DNA from: Merdiplasma sp905207905
GTDB taxonomy: Bacteria; Bacillota; Clostridia; Lachnospirales; Lachnospiraceae
Direction: 5' to 3'
NCBI GenBank assembly: GCA_902475025.1
Contig: CABRXX010000001.1
Span: 56,241 to 120,240 of the forward strand
Length of the DNA: 64,000 bases
Under the pieces are notes generated by a model. The model made no database searches. It was not told where the DNA came from and saw only the letters and a program-made list of their open reading frames with translations. The translations under genes were made by a program, and so were the position numbers. Within the stretch, counting starts at the first letter, position 1; each line of letters starts with the position of its first letter. Below are positions 25,902 to 33,509 of the stretch, piece after piece.

Positions 25902-25926
25902 CAAAATGGAGAATTTGGCTTATAAT
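25898..25926 (+). promoter_or_regulatory. Promoter for the candidate RNA at 25931-26042
   Basis: TATAAT (25921-25926) lies 17 bp after TGCACA (25898-25903). Transcription would begin near 25933, with no nearby open reading frame. Confidence 0.5.
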
Positions 25927-25930
25927 ACAG

Positions 25931-26042
25931 TATGACGAAGGTTCGCAATCGAATATCTGATACAGTTTTACAGAAGCATTGCATTGGGGCGGGCAGCAGC
26001 GGCTGTCCTGGAATAAGATACCTGCTTCGTCGATTGCTTTTT
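25931..26042 (+). ncRNA. Candidate structured small RNA with terminator
   Basis: No protein is encoded here. GACGAAG (25934-25940) is complementary to CTTCGTC (26025-26031). GCAATCGA (25945-25952) is complementary to TCGATTGC (26030-26037), which is followed by five T residues. The order A-B-A'-B' implies either a pseudoknot or two alternative pairings. An internal 7-bp hairpin (GGGCAGC/GCTGTCC) lies between them, and a TATAAT sits just upstream. A further hairpin (GGAACC/GGTTCC around GCGGA/TCCGC) lies at 26065-26102. I cannot assign it to a known RNA family. Confidence 0.5.
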
Positions 26043-26139
26043 ATAAACAAGGAGGGCGGCGGCGGGAACCAAAAGCGGGCGGAGTTTTCCGCAGCAGGTT
26101 CCGGCTTCCCCCTCTCTACATAGAGCCTGGACGATCAGC

Positions 26140-26330
26140 AGAATGAAAGCGGAAGAGGGGGCCTGCCTGAAAACGGAGCGGGAAGCGAAAGAGGGGACTT
26201 GCCTGAAAACAGAGTGAGAAGCAGAGGAGGATGCCTGCCTGAAAGCGAAGTGAGGAGTGCAAGAAGGAGCCAGTCTATAGAATAAGGGATGGAAAAAAGA
26301 GGCTTACCTGGAAGCAGAACAAGAGACAGA
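26140..26330. repeat. Degenerate ~36-bp tandem repeats
   Basis: Four related stretches contain the core GCCTGAAAACGGAGCGGGAAG or a variant, near 26163, 26200, 26236 and 26304. The first three have a period of 36-37 bp. They lie in a gene-free region upstream of the GIY-YIG gene. Confidence 0.55.
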
Positions 26331-26386
26331 GAGATATTCCGGATAGTATACAGAGACGGAACATTTTAGAAAAGGGAGACAAGCGC

Positions 26387-26644
26387 ATGAAACATTTTGT
26401 GTACATAGTAGAGTGCAGGGATGGCAGCTATTATACTGGCTGGACGAACCATTTAGAGCGGAGGCTGGAGGCTCACAATCAGGGAAAAGGAGCCAAGTAC
26501 ACCAGAGGGCGGGGACCGGTAAAGCTGGTGTATCAGGAGGAGTTTTCCACAAAGGAAGAAGCCCTGCGAAGAGAATACGCCATCAAGCAAATGAGCCGTT
26601 CCGGAAAGGAGCGGCTCATAAAAGAGTTTGCGGGAAAAGAATGA
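26387..26644 (+). CDS. GIY-YIG nuclease-superfamily protein
   Basis: This 85-residue protein is a single GIY-YIG domain of the UPF0213/YhbQ type. It has FVYIVECRDGSYYTGWT (the YIV...YTG core), a following ERRLEAHNQGKGAKYTR with the conserved arginine, and EEALRREYAIKQ with the catalytic glutamate. Related proteins are small DNA-processing or repair nucleases of uncertain biological role. AAAAGGGAG precedes the ATG. No partner gene is evident. Confidence 0.9.
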   Translation: MKHFVYIVECRDGSYYTGWTNHLERRLEAHNQGKGAKYTRGRGPVKLVYQEEFSTKEEALRREYAIKQMSRSGKERLIKEFAGKE

Positions 26645-26737
26645 TACGCAAAAGCAGGACGCTGGAGCAGAACCGGGATAAAAAATGGTGCGAAAAACCG
26701 GATAAACCAGGAAACGGCGTATCAGATAATTAATTGT

Positions 26738-27442
26738 TTACAGAGGCATGGAAGCCACAAAGAAATACATGAGGATCAGGTGGCAGGCGCTGCCTCCCAT
26801 GACAAACAGGTGGAAGATCTCATGGGAACCAAAGGATTTATGCTTGGAATTAAAAAGAGGAAGTTTCAGGGCATAAATGATCCCGCCTACGGTGTAGATG
26901 ATTCCGCCTGCCAGAAGCCATCCAAAAGCTGCTGGGGAAAGGGTATTGATGATCTGGGTGAAGGCCAGCACACAGGTCCAGCCCATGGCAATATAAAGCA
27001 GAGAAGAAAACCATTTGGGACAGTTGATCCAGAACGCCTTGATCAGGATACCCAGGATAGCAATGCCCCAAACCAGACTGCACAGCAGATACCCGGTGCG
27101 TCCCCGCAGTACGATGAGGCATACGGGAGTGTAGGTTCCGGCAATCAGAACAAAGATCATCATGTGGTCGATCTTTCTTAGAATCCGGTTCCATTTTTCA
27201 GAAATATTCAGGGAATGATAAGTGGTGCTGGCAGCATATAAAAGGATCATGCTGACAATAAAGATCCCAAGGGAGAACGTGTGGACAAGATCCGGATTGG
27301 AAGCTGCCCGTATCATCAGAGGAACCGCAGCAAAAACGGCCATCAGCATACCGATAAAATGTGTGATAGCGCTTCCCGGATCCTTTAAGTGCATGGCGTC
27401 TTTTTTGATCTGCATAGCTTCTTTTTTTATCTTCTCCTTCAT
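26738..27442 (-). CDS. Hemolysin III family membrane protein
   Basis: The 234-residue protein belongs to the hemolysin III/PAQR superfamily. It starts with a charged amphipathic segment and has seven membrane-spanning helices. Conserved motifs are SAITHFIG, STTYHSL, RKIDHMMIFVLIAGTYTP and HEIFHLFVMGGSACH; their histidines and aspartate form the family's metal site. Despite the name, bacterial members are general membrane proteins, perhaps with hydrolase-like activity on lipids. AAGGAGG precedes the ATG at 27442. It appears to be a single-gene unit. Confidence 0.9.
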   Translation of the reverse strand: MKEKIKKEAMQIKKDAMHLKDPGSAITHFIGMLMAVFAAVPLMIRAASNPDLVHTFSLGIFIVSMILLYAASTTYHSLNISEKWNRILRKIDHMMIFVLIAGTYTPVCLIVLRGRTGYLLCSLVWGIAILGILIKAFWINCPKWFSSLLYIAMGWTCVLAFTQIINTLSPAAFGWLLAGGIIYTVGGIIYALKLPLFNSKHKSFGSHEIFHLFVMGGSACHLILMYFFVASMPL

Positions 27443-27723
27443 GTCTAAGACCTCCTTGTGCCTGGATTTGATAATAAAGCAGCCAATGTCTGCAATATAT
27501 AACTACGGTACTATTATAAGTAGTTTTTAATACTACATACTGATATATTACTACTATGAGATAGAAAATGCAATACCAGAAAGCGGAAAAACAGAAAATT
27601 AATTTTTATGTAACAGATAACGGCCTATCTGACCTTGTCTAAAAAGAAAAAACTGGTTATTTTAATAGGTACAGATTGATGCTATTCTAAAACGCAGAAA
27701 ATGAAAGAAAGAAGGATGCGTTT

Positions 27724-28323
27724 ATGAACAGGGAACAAAATAGGATCAAAAAACTGGCGCAGACAGCTCTTTTGGCTGCATTATGCTTTGTTTCATTTAC
27801 CTTTTTGCAGATCAAGATTCCCATGCCTGGAGGAGATGCCACCTCCATCCATATTGGAAATGCGTTCTGCGTGCTGGCAGCTCTGCTGCTGGGAGGTTTA
27901 TACGGAGGACTGGCGGGAGCCATCGGTATGAGTATTGCGGATCTGATGGATCCGGTATACGTTACGGTGGCGCCGAAAACCTTTGTGCTGAAGCTTTGCA
28001 TTGGACTGATCACCGGCCTGGTAGCTCACAGGATCGCTCATATCAATGAAAGCACAGATAAGAAATACGTACTGAAATGGAGTATTATCGCAGCGGTGTG
28101 CGGTCTTGGATTCAATGTGGTTTTTGATCCCCTGGTGGGGTATTTTTATAAAATGTGGGTGCTGGGACAGCCTCAGGAGCTGGCTTCTGTCCTGGCAAAG
28201 TGGAGTACAGCCACCACCTTTGTGAATGCGGTGGTATCTGTGATCCTGGTAGGCCTGATCTACAATGTGCTGCGCCCGGCCCTTCGTAAGGCAGGGCTGA
28301 TGGGAACGGCCGGGGCAGCCTGA
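27724..28323 (+). CDS. ECF transporter substrate-specificity (S) component
   Basis: The 199-residue protein has about six hydrophobic segments and the N-terminal LAQTALLAALCFVSF motif, in which small residues on one face contact the EcfT subunit. IHIGNAFCVLAALLLGG is also S-component-like. S components bind a vitamin or metal and work with shared EcfA/EcfT subunits, which are not encoded here. The substrate cannot be assigned, and no riboswitch I recognise lies upstream. AGAAGGATG precedes the start. Confidence 0.85.
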   Translation: MNREQNRIKKLAQTALLAALCFVSFTFLQIKIPMPGGDATSIHIGNAFCVLAALLLGGLYGGLAGAIGMSIADLMDPVYVTVAPKTFVLKLCIGLITGLVAHRIAHINESTDKKYVLKWSIIAAVCGLGFNVVFDPLVGYFYKMWVLGQPQELASVLAKWSTATTFVNAVVSVILVGLIYNVLRPALRKAGLMGTAGAA

Positions 28324-28357
28324 AAAAAAGAGGGAATGGCAAACGCCATTCCCTCTT
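28321..28357 (-). terminator. Terminator of perR-rbr (minus strand)
   Basis: AAGAGGGAATGGC and GCCATTCCCTCTT form a perfect 13-bp stem around AAAC. In the minus direction it is followed by TTTTTTT. Confidence 0.85.
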
Positions 28358-28363
28358 GATCAT

Positions 28364-28387
28364 TAGGGGATTCCCCTGTTTTTATTC
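28364..28387 (+). terminator. Terminator of the ECF S-component gene
   Basis: AGGGG/CCCCT with loop ATT is followed by GTTTTTATT on the plus strand. Confidence 0.6.
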
Positions 28388-28393
28388 GATGGT

Positions 28394-28939
28394 TTATTTG
28401 AAGTATCTGTTCAGCAGACCCTGGAATGCTTTTCCGTGTCTTGCCTCATCCTTTGCCATCTCATGAACTGTGTCATGGATTGCATCCAGGTTAGCAGCCT
28501 TAGCCATCTTAGCCAGCTCCAGCTTACCAGCAGTAGCGCCGTTCTCAGCCTCAACTCTCATCTCCAGGTTCTTCTTGGTGCTGGGGGTAACTACCTCGCC
28601 CAGCATCTCAGCGAATTTTGCTGCATGCTCAGCTTCTTCGTAGGCAGCCTTCTCCCAGTACAGGCCGATCTCCGGATATCCTTCTCTGTGAGCAACTCTG
28701 GACATAGCCAGGTACATACCAACCTCAGAGCACTCACCCTCGAAGTTTGCTCTCAGACCAGCGATGATCTCTTCGCTTACGCCCTCAGTGATACCAACCT
28801 CATGCTCGCAAGCCCAGGTCATAACACCCTCTTTTACCTCTTCAAATTTGTCAGCTCCTGCCTTACAGATGGGGCATACTTCGGGAGCTGCTTCGCCTTC
28901 ATAAACATAACCACAAACTTTACATACAAATTTTGCCAT
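28394..28939 (-). CDS. rbr: Rubrerythrin (N-terminal rubredoxin type)
   Basis: The 181-residue protein has a rubredoxin-like domain first (Cys6, Cys9, Cys22, Cys25: VCKVCGYVYEG...VCPICK). A four-helix ferritin-like di-iron domain follows with NFEGECSEVGMY, YEEAEHAAKF and DEARHGKAF. This 'reverse' order is common in Clostridia. The enzyme reduces hydrogen peroxide to water, taking electrons from NADH via redox partners. It lies 33 bp downstream of perR on the same strand, consistent with a peroxide-induced operon. AAGGAGAAC precedes the ATG. Confidence 0.95.
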   Translation of the reverse strand: MAKFVCKVCGYVYEGEAAPEVCPICKAGADKFEEVKEGVMTWACEHEVGITEGVSEEIIAGLRANFEGECSEVGMYLAMSRVAHREGYPEIGLYWEKAAYEEAEHAAKFAEMLGEVVTPSTKKNLEMRVEAENGATAGKLELAKMAKAANLDAIHDTVHEMAKDEARHGKAFQGLLNRYFK

Positions 28940-28972
28940 AATTTTGTTCTCCTTTTTATTATAAATTTTATT

Positions 28973-29419
28973 TTAGTACCTGTTACTATCTTCCAAATTA
29001 GCACTTTTTAAGGGGTCTGTCAAGGCAGAACCTTGCCCCTGTAGGCATTGTTGGCAGAGTCCGTAAAAATTTGCAACGTATCCCTCAATTTCCCCGTCAA
29101 ACCCATGAGCAGCGGTTTCCATGATCGCGTCCATGGAGGCTGTTTTCAGGTCAGAGACATGATGACAATGTCTGCAGATGAAGTGACAGTGCCGGGAGAC
29201 ATCTCCGTCAAAATGATCCGGGCCATCGCCGGTGGAAATCTTCTGGATCTCCCCCAGTTCTGTTAAAAGCGCCAGGTTTCGGTAGACGGTTCCTAAGCTG
29301 ATCCGGGGCTGTTCCTTTCGCAAAGAGGTGTAGATCATCTCAGCGGTAGGGTGATCCTTGCGCCCAGCTAGGAAATTTTTGATGGACTCTCTTTGCCTGC
29401 TGTATTTTAGAGTAGCCAT
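28973..29419 (-). CDS. perR: Fur-family peroxide-responsive repressor PerR
   Basis: The 148-residue protein has the Fur-family winged helix (SLGTVYRNLALLTELGEIQKI) and a dimerisation domain with regulatory-metal ligands in DHFDGDVSRHCHF. Structural zinc cysteines are CRHC (82, 85) and CQQC (122, 125). Assignment to PerR rather than Fur or Zur rests on sequence pattern and on the rubrerythrin gene directly downstream. Its promoter contains a perfect 18-bp palindrome over the -10 box, which fits autorepression. Confidence 0.88.
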   Translation of the reverse strand: MATLKYSRQRESIKNFLAGRKDHPTAEMIYTSLRKEQPRISLGTVYRNLALLTELGEIQKISTGDGPDHFDGDVSRHCHFICRHCHHVSDLKTASMDAIMETAAHGFDGEIEGYVANFYGLCQQCLQGQGSALTDPLKSANLEDSNRY

Positions 29420-29450
29420 ATAAGAGTCTCCTTAATAATAGTAATTAATA

Positions 29451-29487
29451 CTGTTATTATAATAACAGAAGAAAGAAAACTTGTCAA
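29451..29487 (-). promoter_or_regulatory. perR-rbr promoter with PerR-type operator
   Basis: On the minus strand TTGACA (29487-29482) and TATTAT are 17 bp apart. The perfect palindrome CTGTTATTATAATAACAG (29451-29468) covers the -10 element and resembles PerR/Fur boxes. Confidence 0.8.
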
Positions 29488-29530
29488 CATATAAAATAAA
29501 TTTATTTGAAAAAATTTATTTTATATGTTG
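29485..29530. promoter_or_regulatory. Perfect 19-bp AT-rich inverted repeat upstream of perR
   Basis: CAACATATAAAATAAATTT (29485-29503) is exactly complementary to 29512-29530, with an 8-bp spacer. It overlaps the -35 box of perR. It could be a second operator, an UP-like element, or a cruciform/terminator structure. Confidence 0.6.
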
Positions 29531-29751
29531 GTAATGAGCCAACCGGCCGCGCCTGGATGGATCTTTGGCAAATGGCGCAGGGGCCAATCCGCTGCAGTTT
29601 GCTGCCGCTCAATTTTTAGAGCAATTTAATAACATAAACTTCCTCAATTCGATTATAATAAAGAAGACAGTAGAAGATCCTTGCAGCAGACGGAAAGCCC
29701 GAAAGGGCGGAGCGCTGATGAGGATTGGTCAGAAAAAAGGAGGATTTCAGT

Positions 29752-30672
29752 ATGTATGATGTGATCATTGTTGGTTCCGGCCCTGCCGGTCTGGCGGCGG
29801 CTATCTATGGAGAGAGAGCCAGGCTGTCAGTGCTGGTGCTGGAGAGGGAATATATCAGCGGCGGCCAGGTGGTGAATACGTATGATGTGGATAATTATCC
29901 TGGGCTTCCCGGTATCGGAGGTTATGAGTTGGGAATGAAATTCCGGGAACATGTGGACAAGTTTGGAACAGAATTTGTGACTGCAGAAGTGAAAAACATT
30001 ATAATAGAAGATACTGTGAAAAGGGTGGAGACAGATTCTGAAGTTTATGAAGGGCGGACCGTGATCCTTGCTATGGGAGCGGCGCACCGTAAACTGGGAG
30101 TTCTGGGAGAGGAAGAACTGGCTGGCATGGGGGTTTCCTATTGCGCTACCTGCGATGGAGCCTTCTTTAAGAACCGCGTTGCTGCTGTTGTGGGAGGCGG
30201 AGATGTTGCGGTGGAGGATGCGCTGTTTTTGGCCCGGATTTGCGAGAAGGTTTATTTGATTCACCGCAGAGATCAGCTGCGGGCGGCCAAGATCCTCCAG
30301 GAGAAGCTGTTTGCCTGCTCTAATGTGGAACTGATCTGGAACGCAGAGGTGACGGAGATCTGTGGGGAGGATCAGGTAGAGTGCATTAAAATAAGAGAAA
30401 AAGGGCAGGAAAGTGTAAAAGTCCTTCCGGTAGACGGAGTATTTATCGCAGTTGGAACTGTACCAAATACGAAAGAAATTTGTAATAACTGTAATAAATT
30501 GGAAATGGATAAGGCTGGATATATTCTTGCAAGGGAAGATTGCGTCACGAATATTCCGGGAATTTACGCTGCTGGAGATGTAAGAACTAAGAAATTAAGG
30601 CAAATTATTACAGCAGCAGCGGATGGGGCCAATGCTGTGACCAGTGTGCAGGAGTACCTGAATTCCTTGTAA
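29752..30672 (+). CDS. Thioredoxin-reductase-like NAD(P)/FAD disulfide oxidoreductase
   Basis: The 306-residue flavoprotein begins MYDVIIVGSGPAGLAAAIYG (FAD-binding motif). It has the redox-active CATC pair (SYCATCDGAF, about residues 130-133), an NAD(P)-binding GGGDVAVEDALFL, and the C-terminal YAAGDVRTKKLRQI. These features are typical of low-molecular-weight thioredoxin reductases. It transfers electrons from NAD(P)H to thioredoxin or a related acceptor. No thioredoxin gene is adjacent, so a ferredoxin/flavin-type acceptor cannot be excluded. AAAAAGGAGG supports the start at 29752. Confidence 0.9.
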   Translation: MYDVIIVGSGPAGLAAAIYGERARLSVLVLEREYISGGQVVNTYDVDNYPGLPGIGGYELGMKFREHVDKFGTEFVTAEVKNIIIEDTVKRVETDSEVYEGRTVILAMGAAHRKLGVLGEEELAGMGVSYCATCDGAFFKNRVAAVVGGGDVAVEDALFLARICEKVYLIHRRDQLRAAKILQEKLFACSNVELIWNAEVTEICGEDQVECIKIREKGQESVKVLPVDGVFIAVGTVPNTKEICNNCNKLEMDKAGYILAREDCVTNIPGIYAAGDVRTKKLRQIITAAADGANAVTSVQEYLNSL

Positions 30673-30747
30673 ATAAAGGGAAAAATGAATACAACCTCCA
30701 AGAAAAACATAAGAAAAATATTATTAAGAAAAAATTAATTAAAAGAC

Positions 30748-30776
30748 TTGACATAATTATTGCGATTTGTTATGAT
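30748..30776 (+). promoter_or_regulatory. Sigma-A promoter of the NlpC/P60 gene
   Basis: TTGACA (30748-30753) and TATGAT (30771-30776) are 17 bp apart, a near-consensus promoter. Confidence 0.8.
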
Positions 30777-30782
30777 AGACCC

Positions 30783-30811
30783 GTAATAAATGTAATAAAT
30801 TCGTAATAAAT
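30783..30811. repeat. Three GTAATAAAT direct repeats in the leader
   Basis: Copies lie at 30783-30791, 30792-30800 and 30803-30811. The second and third place TGTAAT and CGTAAT with a 5-bp gap, resembling the direct-repeat WalR (YycF) box, just after the transcription start. Confidence 0.6.
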
Positions 30812-30839
30812 GGTTAGAAATTTGGAGGTTGAGATAATA

Positions 30840-32678
30840 ATGAAGAAGGGAATTGCGAAGTTTACGGCGTTTTGTGTGGCGGCCGGTATGACATTTGGCG
30901 GTTCAGGGATTGTTTCCCTGGCAGATGGACCGGAGATGTCTCTGGTTGGGATCGGGAGTTTGTCAGCAGTGAAGGAGACGGATGCTGAGACAGCTTCTGA
31001 GGAGACGGAAGACTCCGCCCAGGAAGAAGAGAGTACGGGATCCTTTGGTAATATTGGAGCCGGGCTGACTTCACAGGGAGCAGGGGAGACAGAAGCCGTA
31101 GATGAGCAGGAGACTTTCGATAACAGCACAGAGGATGGGGCAGCAGCAGAAGAGACATCCGGAGAAACTGGCGGGGATGTGTCTGCGCCGGAACAGCAAG
31201 TTTCTGAGGAGACAGAAGCTGTGCCGGAGACAGAGCCGGTGCTGGATACCAGCATGGTAGGCACCACTGGTTTTGCTCAGTGTAATGAATATGTGAACAT
31301 TCGGGCTACCGGAGATACCAACGGAGAGGTTTTGGGAAAACTTTACAACAATGCTGCAGTTTACATCGAAGGTGTAGATGAACATGGATGGTACAAGGTA
31401 ACCTCCGGTAATGTTACCGGATACGTGGCTTCTCAGTATATTATGGTAGGTTCTCAGGCAGAGCAGCTGTCTCAGGAAGTGGGATACCATGTGGCTGAAG
31501 TGGGAGCTGAGGTTCTGAATGTCCGGGCAGATGCCAGTCAGGATTCCGAGATTGTTACCACAGTTACCAATACCCAGGAAGTAGAAGTGGTGGAGGACTG
31601 TGGAGAATGGCTGAAGGTGGCCGTTGATGCTGAGACCTATGGGTACGTGTCCGCAGACTATGTATATGCGGAGCGTCAGTACCAGGAGGCAGAGTCTATT
31701 GAGGAGGAACAGGCCAGACTGGATGCAGAGTGGCTGGCATACTTAGAGGAACAGGCTCAGGCAGAGGCTGAGTATCAGGCATATTTAGAACAGCAGGCCC
31801 AGCAGAATGTACAGGAACCTTCCTATGAAGAGCCTTCTTATCAGGAGCCTTCCTACGAAGAGCCTTCTTATGAAGAGCCGGATGATACAAACAGCAGCTA
31901 TGGAGATGCTCAGACAACAGCAGATGCGCTGTATCAGGAGTACTTGAATGCCCAGGCAGAGGCAGACGCAGCAACCCAGCAGGCGGATGAACAGCTGGTA
32001 TATGATACTGCAGAAAAAGCTCAGCAGGCATATCAGGAATATCTGAATGCTCAGGCACAGGCGGATGCTTTGGCAGCAGGCGGTTCCACAGATCAGAGTC
32101 AGGATTACACAGACGGCACAGAGGATTATGTGGAGGATGATTATACAGAAGATGAGTATGTAGACGACACCACAGAAGAGGACTATGTGGAAGACTATGT
32201 AGAGGATGACTACATAGAAGACGACTATGTAGAGGACGATTATGTGGAAGACGATTATGTGGAAGACGACTATGTGGAGGATGGAGGTTCTGAGGATACC
32301 TCAGACAACGGATCTTCCTACAGTCTTGGTCAGGAGATTGCGAATTATGCAGTTCAGTTTGTAGGCAATCCTTATGTGTACGGAGGCACCAGCCTTACCA
32401 ATGGAGCGGATTGTTCCGGTTTTGTTCAGTCTGTAATGGCTAACTTTGGCATCGGCCTTCCGAGAACAGCTGCTTCCCAGTCCGGCGGCGGAGTGGAGGT
32501 TTCCCTGGATGCCCTGCAGCCCGGAGACCTGTTGTTCTACTATGGCGGCGGCGGAATTGGGCATGTGACCATGTACATTGGCAATAATCAGGTAGTACAC
32601 GCAAGTAACCCTTCATCCGGTATTATTATCTCTGATATGTCTTACAGAACACCGGCCTGGGCAAGACGTTACTGGTAA
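30840..32678 (+). CDS. Secreted NlpC/P60 cell-wall hydrolase with two SH3 domains
   Basis: The 612-residue precursor has a signal peptide (MKKGIAKFTAFCVAAGMTFG) and a Glu/Thr-rich linker. Two bacterial SH3 domains follow (about 139-198 and 212-280, each with VNIRA/LNVRA). Gln/Ala-rich helices and Tyr/Glu repeats (YEEPSYQEP, then YVEDD repeated) precede a C-terminal NlpC/P60 domain. The catalytic Cys is in GADCSGF (about 523) and the His in GIGHVTMYIG (about 573). It probably cleaves the gamma-D-Glu to diamino-acid bond of peptidoglycan outside the cell. GGAGG precedes ATG 30840. A WalR-like box lies in the leader. Confidence 0.93.
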   Translation: MKKGIAKFTAFCVAAGMTFGGSGIVSLADGPEMSLVGIGSLSAVKETDAETASEETEDSAQEEESTGSFGNIGAGLTSQGAGETEAVDEQETFDNSTEDGAAAEETSGETGGDVSAPEQQVSEETEAVPETEPVLDTSMVGTTGFAQCNEYVNIRATGDTNGEVLGKLYNNAAVYIEGVDEHGWYKVTSGNVTGYVASQYIMVGSQAEQLSQEVGYHVAEVGAEVLNVRADASQDSEIVTTVTNTQEVEVVEDCGEWLKVAVDAETYGYVSADYVYAERQYQEAESIEEEQARLDAEWLAYLEEQAQAEAEYQAYLEQQAQQNVQEPSYEEPSYQEPSYEEPSYEEPDDTNSSYGDAQTTADALYQEYLNAQAEADAATQQADEQLVYDTAEKAQQAYQEYLNAQAQADALAAGGSTDQSQDYTDGTEDYVEDDYTEDEYVDDTTEEDYVEDYVEDDYIEDDYVEDDYVEDDYVEDDYVEDGGSEDTSDNGSSYSLGQEIANYAVQFVGNPYVYGGTSLTNGADCSGFVQSVMANFGIGLPRTAASQSGGGVEVSLDALQPGDLLFYYGGGGIGHVTMYIGNNQVVHASNPSSGIIISDMSYRTPAWARRYW

Positions 32679-32710
32679 ACTTGTTATCTCAACCAAATAT
32701 TACATAAAGC

Positions 32711-32744
32711 GAAACCGTTAGGTCTTTTGGCCTGGCGGTTTTGT
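32711..32744 (+). terminator. Terminator of the NlpC/P60 gene
   Basis: AAACCGTTAGG pairs with CCTGGCGGTTTT around TCTTTTGG, with one mismatch and a short T tail. Confidence 0.8.
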
Positions 32745-32972
32745 GATTCCGGCAGAAAAACAGGGAGCGAGGAGATGCCGGGCAAAGCGGGAAACTAAAA
32801 TATTGTGAAACGCAGGTCAGGGTGGGAAAAGGAATGGGGATGAATCGTCGCATAGTGTATGGAAAAGTCTGATAATTGTTTTCGGGGATTTTACAGATCC
32901 AGGGGATTTGTATGGGAAAAGTAAAAAAATGCACAAACTTTGTCCAAAAACATCGAAAAAGAGGGAAGGGGA

Positions 32973-33062
32973 TGTGGATGCGTGTGGATGGTTGTCCACA
33001 GAAAAGGTGGACAAAAAACGTGGGAAAAAGAGTTATACACGAACTTATCCACATTATCCACA
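32973..33062. other. DnaA-box cluster
   Basis: Two perfect DnaA boxes (TTATCCACA) abut at 33045-33053 and 33054-33062. Near matches are TTATACACG (33033-33041) and TTGTCCACA (32992-33000). Weaker reverse-strand boxes begin at 32973 and 32983 (TGTGGATG). AT-rich DNA follows at about 33165-33215. No gene in 32745-33372 is convincing. No dnaA or dnaN is nearby and gene orientation does not flip, so this is more likely a DnaA-binding locus than oriC. Confidence 0.7.
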
Positions 33063-33372
33063 TTTTTTTGTGGTTTAAAAGTAGATTCTGGAACGGTTTG
33101 GGATGGAACAAGCGTTTTGTGAATTGTGATAAAAGTATTGATTTGGGAGAAAAAAGAGAAATAAGTATTGACAAATAAATAGTAAATTAATTTTCAGAAA
33201 TAACAGATATTTTATCGGAGAGTCTCATGATTTGTGTTAATATTTGCTATGATAAAGACAATAGCATATCTTTCGGACTGATTTGTGCTTCCACTATTTG
33301 ACGGATTCTTTTTCCGGGCCTCATAATTCAGAGTTCGGATACAGAAGTCAGGAGTATATGGAATATGAAATA

Positions 33373-33492
33373 GAGGATGCTGCAAAATACTAATTCCGGC
33401 GGATTTTCGGTGTGTTTTGCTCCGAAAAGATGTTATTTTTCGGAGCAAAATCACCCGAAAGGGCGCCGCCAGAGGTATTTTGCAACATCCCC
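33373..33492. repeat. Dispersed ~120-bp palindrome, copy 2
   Basis: The outer arms GAGGATGCTGCAAAATAC and GTATTTTGCAACATCCCC, and the inner arms TGCTCCGAAAA and TTTTTCGGAGCA, make one long imperfect hairpin. It lies between the convergent NlpC and C26-like genes, ending 18 bp before the latter's stop. Confidence 0.88.
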
Positions 33493-33509
33493 CATATGAG
33501 AGAAGAACC

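Noticed and set aside
27443..27723. Vitamin riboswitch upstream of the ECF S-component
   Set aside because: The sequence was read for TPP, FMN, B12 and preQ1 core motifs and none were recognisable.
32689..33178. Long open frames on both strands over the DnaA-box region (161 and 100 codons)
   Set aside because: The translations are low-complexity and Phe/Pro- or Lys-rich, lack convincing ribosome binding sites, and overlap a clear terminator and the DnaA boxes.
32973..33215. Chromosomal replication origin (oriC)
   Set aside because: No dnaA, dnaN or rpmH is nearby, and genes on both sides run mainly on the + strand rather than diverging. A DnaA-binding cluster is the safer reading.
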